Origin: Pycnopodia helianthoides
Taxonomy: Eukaryota > Echinodermata > Asteroidea > Forcipulatida > Asteriidae
Assembly (NCBI GenBank): GCA_032158295.1
Contig: CM063257.1
Span: 14,600,332 to 14,664,331, forward strand
Direction: 5' to 3'
DNA: 64,000 nt
Positions 41,501 through 51,700 of this stretch are shown here, in pieces (the first letter of the stretch is position 1; each line of letters starts with the position of its first letter). The position numbers and the translations under genes were made by a program. The notes under the pieces were generated by a model that saw only the letters and a list, made by a program, of their open reading frames with translations, ran no database searches and was not told the origin of the DNA.

Positions 41501-41895
41501 CAAAAAGATTACTTTTACCGAAAGGGTTGATGTAATATAAAGCATCCTGCGAAATTATTCCGTGTCAAGTGTCACCGTTGATACACCCAAAATAGAAATC
41601 GCCACGAAAACAAAGGGGTTTTCCGAAGAATGCCGTCACCCAAATAAACTCGATCGTGCTTACCTGCGAAGTGTGCACCCGCTTGTACAATAGCAACCAT
41701 CCAGCCGATTAACCAAGTCGACGTGACGAACTGTTCTTGTAGGGTAGGTAACATCATACCAAGGCCCTTTATTAACACAGCCCTTACTACCTTAGCTGTA
41801 AACAAACCGAACACAGCAATCCAGCCATGGAGACCACCATCTCGTAAAGTATCAATTGAAGAGTGCAGAACGCGCTCAAAACAGCCACGATCCAT
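32362..41895 (-). CDS. SLC16-type transporter, copy A (4 exons)
   Basis: Major-facilitator protein of 452 residues. SLC16 members move monocarboxylates, aromatic amino acids, thyroid hormone or creatine across the plasma membrane; the substrate here is unknown. Exons 5' to 3': 41664-41895, 36763-36906, 33336-34178, 32362-32501, all introns phase 1. Family marks: DGGLHGW in TM1 (the [DE]G[GS]-[WF]GW motif), YGWRGTMLLLGG and LAVCGALIKPP before the large central loop. The latter is the MCT12/MCT9/MCT14-type signature. The central loop holds EAALTDEEQE; the TM8 region reads YGIGRGVACVM; the C-terminus is basic (KRKRHRS). The start ATG has an AAAATGG context. Copy B is 15 kb upstream in transcription terms. 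No frameshift or stop is seen, so it looks functional. Confidence 0.9.
32502..33335 (-). other. SLC16-A intron 3
   Basis: 834 bp, AT-rich, no element recognised. It is longer than the matching 370-bp intron of copy B. Confidence 0.5.
33336..34178 (-). CDS. SLC16-A exon 3 (TM4-TM11)
   Basis: 843 nt, acceptor TTGCTATTCAG, donor GTGAGT, phase 1/1. It contains SAIGISIVMTRHLIGCYFTT, YGWRGTMLLLGG, the cytoplasmic loop with ALTDEEQETSDDK, GRGVACVMTGPLVQ in TM8, FLFGTAIAMTSIFTDVVIKE, and GHVLGWMGTGSGVTLLLLLY ending FPG. Hydrophobic stretches fit eight membrane segments. Confidence 0.93.
34179..36762 (-). other. SLC16-A intron 2
   Basis: 34179-34500 and 34670-34770 match copy B intron 2 (GGCAAGATGGGACAGATAAC against GGCAAGATGGGAAAGATAAC). 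34502-34670 and 34771-35450 are absent from B and unassigned; I see no LTR ends. 35455-36510 is the 19-bp minisatellite. Confidence 0.55.
35455..36510. repeat. 19-bp minisatellite in SLC16-A intron 2
   Basis: About 50 units of ACATGTAAGAGGTACGGTT with variants (GCAAG for GTAAG, GATACGG, GTATGG). An 85-bp interruption (GTGCCAATTGTACTGGCTGG core) at 36045-36130 recurs at 36500-36590, so a longer block was duplicated. Short ORFs across it are artefacts. Confidence 0.9.
36763..36906 (-). CDS. SLC16-A exon 2 (TM2-TM3)
   Basis: Acceptor CTTTTTTATAG, donor GTAATA, 144 nt, phase 1/1. Encodes ILATPLKERFGARTVLTVSG, VAGISMMAASLLPSLY and TFILTVFAG. The LKERFGAR loop corresponds to the conserved loop between TM2 and TM3 of SLC16 and other MFS carriers. 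Confidence 0.92.
37640..40480. repeat. 20-bp satellite array, ~140 units
   Basis: Unit GAGCAAACCCATATATAAAA, with common variants: a 24-bp form with CATAATTATATAAAA, GAGGAGACCC for GAGCAAACCC, and ATTTAAGAG. Variants recur in blocks, suggesting higher-order duplication. The minus strand has no stop in any frame of the unit, so spurious hydrophobic ORFs of up to 230 codons appear. Confidence 0.97.
40631..41010 (+). mobile_element. TTAA-flanked MITE, family C
   Basis: TTAAAGGAACATTACAGAAT to ATTCTGCAATGTCCCTTTGA; the right flank TTGA is shared with the next MITE. Confidence 0.75.
41007..41346 (-). mobile_element. TTAA-flanked MITE, family A
   Basis: TTGAAGGTATTGTACACTTT to TAGTGTACAGGGCCTTTAA, with the ATCGCGCGCGAT palindrome. 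Joined directly to the previous element. Confidence 0.75.
41664..41895 (-). CDS. SLC16-A exon 1 (start, TM1)
   Basis: ATG at 41895 in AAAATGG; donor TTCGCAG|GTAAGC, 232 nt, phase 1 end. Encodes MDRGCFERVLHSSIDTLRDG, GLHGWIAVFGLFTAKVVRAV and WLIGWMVAIVQAGAHFA. This ATG is chosen because copy B has the same start and homology declines upstream. Confidence 0.9.
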
Positions 41896-42000
41896 TTTGG
41901 AAAGACCGTAAAGTATATAAATTACTTGACAGTAAAGTTAGTCTGACATTGAATAGTGGCCATTCTCACGTAGGGTTTGTACAGCGATTGTCTACCGTGT

Positions 42001-42137
42001 GCGATTTCGTTTGGTCAAGCCTGAGCGCGTTATTTGAACAGGTATAGAAAACAGTTAGAGGGCAGTGCGTAGAAGTAGGGAGTTGACCCTGAGCGAATTC
42101 ACTGAAAGCGACACAGATACATTATTTTATTTAGAAA

Positions 42138-42160
<23 letters not shown>
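42001..42160. other. Intergenic, upstream of SLC16-A
   Basis: Contains a (TA)n run at 42142-42170. No promoter element could be supported. Confidence 0.4.
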
Positions 42161-42168
<8 letters not shown>

Positions 42169-42626
42169 GATAAGACTAGTAGGGGAGATGGCATCAGCTT
42201 TCGATCCAAACCGGACCTTCGTCAGAGGCATAAACAAGCACAAAGGAAAACATATCCATTTATGGCAAAAAAGAGAAGCAAAGAATGTTGGAAGTATTTA
42301 TATAAATATATGGTTTTTGAGGCATTGCATGGTGAGGTATCAATATATATTCGGTTTGCGGTAATACCATGTGTGTAAATATCTACTTTGCTGTGTAGAT
42401 TTTGTTCTTTAGAGAACTTGTCTTGCTATTTGTTCTACTACCGCGGAGTAGATTTTCGGAACACGGGAGACTTCTCAGTTCTGAAAAGGACTGTCCTGCT
42501 TATTAACTACTACCTGATGGGCGGAAGGTAGGAAATCGGCCTGGACTACTATTTTAGCTTTGTGGATCGGGGGGACTTCTCGTAATTAACTGCACTGCCG
42601 CGGAGTGAGTTCTTTTTGGTCTCAAC

Positions 42627-42657
42627 GTTTCGACTAGCTTGCTCTAGTCATCGTCAG
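42627..42657 (-). ncRNA. Hammerhead-ribozyme-like core
   Basis: On the minus strand: CTGACGA, then GACTAG-AGCAAG-CTAGTC as stem II, then GAAAC. These are the invariant CUGANGA and GAAA boxes of hammerhead ribozymes, known from Penelope terminal repeats. One extra T lies between CTGACGA and the stem. Stems I and III were not resolved. Confidence 0.45.
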
Positions 42658-43315
42658 AAGACTGAAGAGTGTAAGATATGCTGGTCTATTTATAAGGATT
42701 CAGAGGTTTTAGCTATTTTGATTCATTCCCTCAAAACATTTGTATTTAACCCGTTTTCCCGACAAGATTGTACCAACCCTCCCTCTCTGCAGGTTTGTAT
42801 ATAACCCATTTCCCCCACATATTTTATAACCCGCTCTCTCCACAGGTTTGCAATATTAACCTTGCCTCTCTTTAGGTTGTAACAATATCTGTGTTTACAT
42901 CCGCCAGCTATGGCACGCCAAAGCGGATTTTATTCAACCCTAGACGAAAACTGCGGCAACATAAAACAAATACGGCAACATTTAAAAAACAACTCAACAT
43001 TAAAAAATATATATTCAACAAATTTACAAGTTTTTGTCAACAGCATTATTTATTGTCCAACACTTACAAAAAGTCGTCAACAATTTTTTTTTAAATATGC
43101 ATCTACATGCAGAATTCACTCAACCCTGCCGCAACATAAAAAAAGACCGCAACATTAAAAACAAACATTTAACAACTTTATAAGCTGTTACAACACAACA
43201 AACAAAAATGAGGCAGTTATTTTTTTCAGAAAAAATAATGCCAACGCGGGGAAAAAAACATTGTCAACATTGAAAACAAAATATGCGCAGCCCCCAGTGT
43301 TGTAGTCGAGACCTG

Positions 43316-43319
43316 GGAG

Positions 43320-43358
<39 letters not shown>

Positions 43359-43410
43359 TGGACGTCCGAGGGGGAGACCGAGACCGAGACCGGTCTCGAG
43401 ACCTACAACA
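43316..43410. repeat. (GAGACC)n hexanucleotide repeat
   Basis: Imperfect GAGACC units with a mirrored GGTCTCGAGACC end. Arg-Asp dipeptide ORFs on either strand are artefacts. Confidence 0.9.
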
Positions 43411-44640
43411 CTGGCAACCCCCTGGGGGAAATACACGTCTTTCCATATCTTGCAGGAAGATCATTACCCAACAATGCATTGATAACCATTTAGTTGAGAT
43501 AACAGACATTGAATCTCAACTCCAAGAGTCATGCTCTAATCAAGAGTATGGACATCTACAAGCTATCATACTATCCAACGTCAACCACCTACGGTCCACC
43601 CGAACAGACAAACAGAACGAGAAACGCATGAATGTCCAAGCTAACCATAAGAAATACATTCATAGACGTTTCCACAGCAAGAGGTCAACTATTGTTCACC
43701 CCCCTGAAAGGTCGCTATTTGCAACACGTACAGTAATTAACCTGTCTGACAAAATCATATGCGACCTACCGTGGTTAAACTTCTCTCAAGAGGCCTTAAG
43801 TTCCCCCCCCCCCTCACCCAGAACCGGACCAACTGTCTTTCCAACAAGACATGGCCCTAATCAACAGTAGGTTACGCCTACCTGAATATGTTCATAATAG
43901 AACCATCCACAGTGGACAATTCATCTGTTGACATCCAACCAACCCACAACCGCTCTAAGGAAGAGAGTAGTTGGGTACCCCATAAGAACCGACATGTGGC
44001 TCTAGACACCTACATCAATTCAGTCAACTCTGAGGTTCTCTGGGTTCCCCTTAACACCTAGACACCCAATAACCACCCACAAGATTGAACGCCACGCCCT
44101 ATCACAGCTCCGTTAATGTTCAGACACAGTGATTAACGCAGTTGTAGTCATGAACACATAATGACTATAACAGCCGAGGGCCTCAGACAGCTCAGCAACA
44201 CTGATCATTGTATTGAATGTGACACTAACCCTATTCAACTATTTTCCAAACAAATCAGTGACACCCTGGCTAGAATTCACAATGCAAATGGTGTTGACAA
44301 AGATACTCCCAACTATCTCCTCCCACAGGACCCCCGTACAGCACGCTTCTGCCTTCTACCTAAGATACACAAGCCCAACAACCCGGGCTGACCCATCGTG
44401 ATGGTAAAGGTAGCCCTACCGAGCGTTTTTCCGAGTTAGTCGATTGCTTCATCAACCCCTTAGTCTCCCGTATCCCTTCTTTAATAAAGGATACCACATA
44501 CTTCCTCCATAAACCAGAGGATGTCAAACATCAAATACTTGACTGCTTTTTTGTTTACTCTAGATGTTTTATCACTGAGACACAGTAATGAACTCATCAA
44601 CCACATTCTCACTGAGAACAACTAAGTCCCCAAATGGCAT

Positions 44641-45509
44641 TGTTAATGTAGGGATCCCAAGTGCGCCCTCAGTGTTGATGATTATAAAAACACTCTAGGG
44701 TCGCGACCTGTGGACCCACTTTCTTTTTCTATAGCTTCGTTTCTTGAGAGAGCACATTATAATTGGTCTCCATTTCTCTCCATTTTGTGGGGAGCACGGC
44801 TCTAGCCATGCTCCAAAACTTTTTTTTATCTGGGAGGGATAATGTTGTAGAACTCTCTGTGAGTATTATTTTGTCTTGAAATATCTTTTGAGTTCAGAAA
44901 TATTGTCATTATAGGGCTATTTCAATTAGTACATTGTAAACTTGTGTGTGTAGCCAGCCTCGTGTTGCGCTGAACCTTTGCCCTTTAGCCGTACATACAT
45001 GTACATGTAAGTGACTGTGTGCATTTGTATTGTGTTAGGTATTTTGTATTGTAGTCAATGTGCCGTGTCGCACTGGATTTGGATTAAATTCGTACCGGAG
45101 ATTGTCTTTATAATATTTTACACGTCATCTATAGCATTTGATGCTTTTAATATTGTATCGTCTTTTGGTGAATCCTCGTCCTTTTTAAATAGAGGACCGG
45201 CCTCCTTCCCGTGTCTCTACATTAAGAATGTACGCAAACTCACTGACTCACTCACAAGTATCTTCTCTCTACCAGTTGACACCTTAGTCACTATAAGAAG
45301 ACAAATGCTTACAGTCAGCCCTGACGGAAAAAGGCGTATCTGCTCCACAGATATATTGTACATAAGGCACTCATCAGACCTAAGGAAACACGTTGTTTCT
45401 AGGGGCCAACGAACGAAGGGTCCAACTTGCCATCAACAGGGCCCTCAGCATACCTCGCCATAGTCACGACCGAGAGCAGGCTCTATATTTTCAAATAATG
45501 GTACCTTTA
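44641..45509. other. Unassigned intergenic stretch
   Basis: A 150-codon plus-strand ORF (45011-45463: FPCLYIKNVRKLTDSL, DTLVTIRRQMLTVSPDGKRR) may be a retroelement piece, but I do not recognise it. Confidence 0.35.
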
Positions 45510-45575
45510 ACCCCAAACAAGAGGTTAATATTACAGACGGCGAGGATTGTCTTCAATCTGTAGTGGTCAGACGCC

Positions 45576-45581
45576 TTTATT
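45576..45581 (-). terminator. Probable poly(A) signal, SLC16 copy B
   Basis: AATAAA on the minus strand at the position matching 30564-30569 of copy A, about 480 bp after the stop. Confidence 0.45.
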
Positions 45582-46059
45582 CAATCATTGCCCACGAGTA
45601 AACATCACTAAATGGTTACAATCATTCAAACTCTCTACTGTTCTGATTTCTCGATTCAACAATTTTCTTGGTCCAATAAGGTTATAAGCTATACATTTAC
45701 TATTAACTAAATAATTTGGAGCCAAAGACCAAACCAGAAAACACTTTTCGTTTAATTTCGTACGCTCCCTGCCTCCACCCTGGCCATAAACGTATTAAAC
45801 ACGGGCATATTTGGCCAACACCTGCAATCCCGGCCAAAAAGCTTGGGCCACCCTATACTAATGTTACATATAACCATACAATAACCATTCCCTGTCTCAC
45901 AATAAACATTCTCTCCCCGTCCCCCGTCCCCCCGCTCAATGTTGACTGCAACGCAAAAGACCGTGCAACAATGTGATTCAACATTGAAAGGGGGCAGGGG
46001 GGCCCAACGAGATATGGCCGGGATTGTGGTCCTGATATGGATCTTGGAGACGAGGTTGT

Positions 46060-46199
46060 TTATTGCGATGAATCCAATAAGGTGCGATGTCTTTTCTGCC
46101 TCAGGTATAACCACAGTACAGCAACAACAGCTAGGGATTGTGCACCAGCCATTAGACTGAAAGCCACGGTGTAGTCTCCAAGAGTGTCATAAATCAATC
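46060..46199 (-). CDS. SLC16-B exon 4 (TM12, C-terminus)
   Basis: Acceptor GTTCCCACCAG, 140 nt. Encodes LIYDTLGDYTVAFSLMAGAQ, SLAVVAVLWLYLRQKRHRTL and LDSSQ, stop TAA overlapping AATAAA as in copy A. Confidence 0.9.
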
Positions 46200-48709
46200 C
46201 TGGTGGGAACAAAAACAAAGATCGTAAGGTAGAAACAGGAACATAGATAAGGCAGCCCTAGTGTGTAAAAACTAGATCTGAACAAACATATTTTTAATAA
46301 AACGAATACAGTCAAGCGATGAGTTCATGTTAATTACATGGCTTGACTTAAAAGGTCAATGTGTTAAACGGCGGCCACTATGCTAAGAATCAACTTATTA
46401 TCTTTCAAAAACAAAGATAACTTTGGCGACAAAGTTTGACTGCACCTCTTGACCTTGGTTTACTTGAACTTAAAAGATGGTTCTCACTTTTAACAGAAAT
46501 AGGCTTAACTTTGAAACTTAATTGCAGTACCGTTAGTGCTCTCGCTGCAGACGACGCAAAAGAACTCACCTGGAAAATAAAGAAGAAGGAGTAATGTCAC
46601 ACCAGACACAAGTCCCAACCATCCCAGTACATGGCCCATCTGTTCTTTACCGAATGTCTCCTTTATGACAACATCCGTGAGTATTGCAGTCATTGATGCA
46701 GCATTTCCAAACAAGAAAGTATTCGCGATAAGCAGCCAATACGACATCAACCATGGATCGACAGCATAATAAATGATGACTAAAAGTAGAGTTAAAGCAA
46801 GCCACGTGTGTGTGCTGACAACCTGCACAGTTTGAACCAATGGACCAATCACAACGCAGGCTACTGTTCCCCCGACTCCAAACGCGACAATGAAATGCGA
46901 TGTGTCTTCCAGTGTGAATTCTTTATACACGGTAGCGTACTGTACATAGTATATTACCCATGCATCGTATGTCAATGACGAAACGCAGTATATAAACACA
47001 ACAAGCCAGAAAGATATGGACGAGAAAAAACCGAGCCGGAATGTATCTCTAGCAAACGAGTAAACTGTGATAAAACAAGAACAGCCAAAGCGTTTGCTTG
47101 GTGTCACCTTGTCGTCCCTGGTCTCTTGCTCCTCGTCTGTGAGAGCTGCGTCATAACCATCTTGACTACCACTATCAGCAGGTGGTTTTATCAGAGCTCC
47201 ACAGACAGCAAGATTTAACAATAATCCTCCAAGTAGTAGCATTGTTCCCCTCCAGCCGTAGACATCTATGAAAAGCTTTATCAAGGGCACAACAGTCACG
47301 AAGACTGAGGAGTTTCCCAAGACCGCCACGCTGTAGGCTGTTGTGATAGATGTAGTGAAGTAGCACCCGATCAGATGCTTTGTTATCACAAATAAGATGC
47401 CAATAGCTGATCCTGGATAGTAAAACAAACAAATTAACAACAATGAGCAAATAAGGGAGGACATCGAATTCTAACACGAGGTTAACCTCGAGGGCCCTCT
47501 TGGTAACTCGAGGTTTGTAGGAGTCCAGAGTCAGGATAAGTTTGGGATTACACGGAAATGAATTGGTTCATTGTTCTGCTGGCATGATCCGCCAGCTCCT
47601 GCTCTGGTCATGTATAGACGATGTGACCTCTGACGTCACTCGAAAATAATAACATGATGCGCGCGCATGTCGCCGGGCAAAACCTTTGTGTACTTGACAG
47701 CCAGCTACAAAGTACACGCAGTATTACCATGACTACGCGTCTTTTTGCCCGGCGGAACGTGACTTGGACAACAGACTTGTCAACAGAGGGCGGTTTGAAT
47801 GTAAACAGAGGTCACATCGTCTATTATATGCTGGTGATGAAACCCTGTGGTGTTCAATGACCTGTAGATAATGAGTTGCTTTCTTTTCATAAGGAAGGTA
47901 CCTTGCAGTACCTGGAGGTCCCACAAGGTCCAACCCAGGTTAAGATTGCAAATTTTTGTGACGATGCTAATATTACCTGTAAATTCACTAGGGCAAGATG
48001 GGAAAGATAACCCATTTTTGGTAAATACAAAGTAAAATTAACTATCTTTAGTTTCAGCTTTTAATGACATTTCAAGGGTTTTTGACAGTTTTTAATTTAA
48101 TGTCCCGTTTTCCCCATTATCAAATACATTCTTAAAGGAACATTACAGAATTGGTCAGAAAAAAAAACTAATGGTGATGATAGTAGAAAACATCCCTTGA
48201 AATATTTCTGCCTGAAATGCCATATTTGATGAGAAATGAATAAACTAGTTTTCCGATTGGAGTTTATCGCCCAGTGAGTGTTTTATTCATTTGTTGAATC
48301 TATATGATTTCATGCAAATGTGTAATCGGTTTTTCACTATTTTCTCGTGACCCAGATGGCCGATCGATCTCAAACTTCTACAGGTTTGTCAGTTTATGTA
48401 TATGGTGGACTACATAAAGTGCTTACACTGCCAGCAACTGTTTTGTTAGCAAAAACAATTCTGTAATGTTCCTTTATGTGGAACATTTATTACGGTCAAA
48501 TCGGTTCAAATTGAGGCAAACATTCAACAAATTGATTGACCAATGCCGTTATTCTTCAATGTGAAAAAAAAATTCCAAAAAATCATTATATTCAACAGTT
48601 GTTTACTCCTTTGTGCATTTTTAAAACATTTTTTTTTTTTACAGTTTTGTTTAAAACATCTAAACGTGTCCCATTTTACCCCAACCGTTTTTAATTCTTG
48701 GCAGTCTTT

Positions 48710-48741
<32 letters not shown>

Positions 48742-51700
48742 ATAGGCAATGGTTACCCGAACGTACTATTCTGACGCGTGGAAGTTTGACAACAGATACA
48801 TTCATTTGTTTGTCGCTGCTCACGGAACAGACCCGAAGTGAAAGACTTGATACGGACGAAACTATTCTGCTGTAAGGTGGTTTGCCAGAAATTATTTGGT
48901 TTATTGGTACCTTTTTTTAGTAATTCCTCACAATATTTGGATTTTCCCGGGTGACGATGACCGCCGAACGATTTGGACCGTTATGTCCGACCTATTTAGT
49001 CCGACAAACCATTGTCCGAGCAGTTAACAAACAATTTTTGTTGAACCGAATGTATCTGAAAAACAATCATGTCCCATCCGTCGTGGCCGACATCGTGATC
49101 CATGTAATGCTACCTAACATAGGCGTCACTTTACTAATTATTTCCAATTTTTGCCAGTATTAGTTTGTTTTGTATTCGTGTTATTAAAGTTTCCCAAACA
49201 CTTCGCCCATTAAAGTCACTTTTCTTAAGAAAGAAAAAAAAATGATAATAATGATCACGCAGTAATTTAATTACCTGTAAATATGGTGAGAATGAGGGTA
49301 ATGACGTATAAACTGGATAGGAATGACGCAGTAATCATGGAGATACCAGCCACTAATCCACTCACTGTCAACACAGTCCTGGCACCAAATCTCTCTTTTA
49401 GTGGCGTTGCTAGCATGCCTTTGAAAAAAAAGAGAAATTGTCATAAATAAATACTTAGTTTTAGAAAAAAGATAAATACAGTTTCCACGAGGAAATGTTC
49501 AGACGATATGTGGCAGCGGAAACAGCGGGTATGAACGGAAGGTTATTCTGGGCAAGTGCAGATGGTTCTCAGAATGTTGTTGGTCTGCAAAGTTTTTCGA
49601 AAATTTGCAAACTTGAAGACAGACTAACGCTGGCGTAGCTCAACAGGGGATGGGGCTGTCGCTGGGATTCCTGATCAACTTTCGGAAATTTAGTTTACAA
49701 GGAGAACAATGAAGACTACATGCACTAGAAATGGTTCAAACTGACGTAGAATTCGAAAAAACCGATCCAGAATCCGGGTCAATTCTTACTCTTAGTTTTT
49801 AGAGTGTATAAATAAAACAAAACTAGACATTGAGTTTTTGTTTACTACAAAAACAAGGTGTTCGTTGTGAGTGATTGATTGAATACGTAGAGGTCAAAGT
49901 CAAATGGGGTCACATTTTATGTAGCGCGTGATTAGTTTATAAAGACCTTTTAGATGATGGATGGATTGTAAACATCCAATATTTGGTTCAGAAGTTTTGA
50001 TTTCTCTCAAAAATAAAGTTTAAACTTCCGGAAGTCAATGTCAAATGAGGTCAAATGAGGTGACAAATTATAGCGTTACTAATGCTTTGAAAGCCTTATC
50101 TTCCAACGTACAGAAAAAACAAACAATGTCTGGTTCAGGAGTTACGATTTTTTTCTCAAATATTAAATTTCATCTTCGTGTTTGAACCGGAAGTCAAGGT
50201 CAAATGGGATCAATTTTTGTGTAGCATTTGTCGAACTTTAAATTACCTATCCGATGATGTGTAAGATTGTAAAAATCAATTAGATGGTTCATGAGTTATT
50301 ATTTTTTACAAATATTAAACTTTGATTTATTGTAATTCATTACACGACGACGTCATCATGACGTCATTAAGTTTGTGTCGTCTTGATACTGAGGTTCAAC
50401 TATCTTATGAGTTTCAATGTTCAATTTAATTTCAATCTTGAGTTATTCCGTAGATAAGCCCGAAACGATTTAATTATTATCAGCGCTGTATACAAAATGT
50501 CCAACGAAAGTGGGCGCTGTTGAGAAAACTTGTCTCCCGCGCGCCAGATCAATCAAACGAAGACGACAACAAATTTTCAACTTCCCGTCTGAATCGGAAA
50601 TAAAGGTCAAAATTGGGTCATAATCTGTGTAGCGTTTGTTGAACTTTAAACAACCTGTCCGATGATGTGTAGATTGTAAAAATCCAACATGTGGTTCAGG
50701 AGTTATGAATTTTTCAAATATTAGACGGACTATCTTTGGGTGCGCAATAAACAATGAAACATCAAGCGACGATGTATTCCATGCATGAACATGTAGCTGT
50801 TCAGTGCAATGCCCTCGTAAACAAAACTACACGTGCATTGTAAACGTGGCTGTACAGGTACCGCGTATGTACACATGTGTTCTTTCACTAATCGTGCGTC
50901 GTTAATGAGAGTCAACTTAAACGTGCGCCTTTTCGACCTGATGTTAAGGTCAAAATATTGTCATTTCAGTGCAAAAGTTTGAGCAGGCTTAACGTTCTAC
51001 ACTTTGAAACAAAAAATAAACTAAAATAAACGGTAGTTTTTGAGATATGAATTTTTGAATTTATCAACTTCCGATATGAGTCGGAAGTCAAGGTCAAACG
51101 AGGTCAAATTTTGTGTAGCGTTTGTTAGATCTTCAACGACCTGTCCGATGATGTGAAGATTGTAAAAATCCAACATGCGGTTCACGAGTTATGATTTTTT
51201 ACAAATATTAAACTTTGATTTATTGTAATTCAAAACCGATGACGTCATCATGACATCATCAAGTTTGTGTTGTCTTGATAGTGAGGTTCAAATGTCTGAT
51301 GAGTTTCAATGTTCAATTCAATTTCAATCTTGAGTTATGCTCTAGATAAGCCCAAAAATGATGTTTTTCAAGATAAAAACCAAAGGCAAACTTCGACCCA
51401 GGGTAACGACCAAGAAGTAAAGGTCATACGATTTTGAAGTTAACTTTTGAAATGTTGCCCCAGTCTTGAACTATCAGATGCCCAACTATGAACATCATAG
51501 CTTTTAAATTCATTGAAATACAGCAAATAGCAAATGGTCACTTTTCAACTTTAAAAACCTTGTAATTTGACACCTGATGACGTCATCGTGACGTCACAAA
51601 AACTGTGCCGTCCTCATATTGATGTTCAATTGTCCGATGAGTTTCAAGGTTCAATTCAGTTTCAATCTTGAGTTGTGTTGTAGAGAAGAGTTGACGTGGA

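Larger units (their letters stand above)
36907..41663 (-). other. SLC16-A intron 1
   Basis: 36907-37600 matches copy B intron 1. It includes a C/G run at 37118-37130 and a ~115-bp tandem duplication (CAGTAGAATGGAAATRGTTC, units near 37183 and 37303). 37607-41467 is the satellite-bearing TIR element. 41468-41663 again matches copy B (58430-58618). Confidence 0.65.
30500..42000. repeat. SLC16 duplication unit, copy A
   Basis: Homologous to 45510-58945 through exons, introns and both flanks. The left border is AAACAAGACGTAAATATTA here against AAACAAGAGGTTAATATTA in B; the right border is near GTACAGCGATTGTCTACCGT against GTACAGCGAATGTATACCGT. Intron-level similarity implies a fairly recent duplication. 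Confidence 0.8.
42160..44640 (+). mobile_element. Decayed Penelope-like retroelement
   Basis: The 5' part (42340-42680) resembles Penelope terminal repeats: GGTTTGCGGTAATACCATG, CTACCGCGGAGTAGATTTTC, CAACGTTTCGACTAGC. Coding remnants follow on the plus strand in broken frames: 43400-43870 (a linker-like segment), 44161-44391 (FCLLPKIHKPNNPG), then PIVMVKGSPTERFSELVDCF-like and KDTTYFLHK-like pieces to about 44600. LPKIHKP and KDT-FL are typical of Penelope reverse transcriptases. Stops and frameshifts show it is dead; the 3' end is unclear. Confidence 0.7.
47413..49274 (-). other. SLC16-B intron 2
   Basis: Contains a MITE at 47618-47822 absent from copy A, a family C MITE at 48132-48477 and a 30-bp A run near 48711-48740. 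The remainder is partly alignable with copy A. Confidence 0.55.

Noticed and set aside
41908..41925. TATATA upstream of the SLC16-A start codon as a TATA box
   Set aside because: It is only ~20 bp from the ATG, leaving no room for a 5' UTR, and is absent from copy B.
43188..43509. Arg/Asp or Gly/Leu repeat ORFs that mimic RS-type RNA-binding proteins
   Set aside because: Produced by the GAGACC hexanucleotide repeat on both strands.
48524..48875. ORFs with long Lys or Phe runs
   Set aside because: Produced by a 30-bp poly-A tract in an intron.
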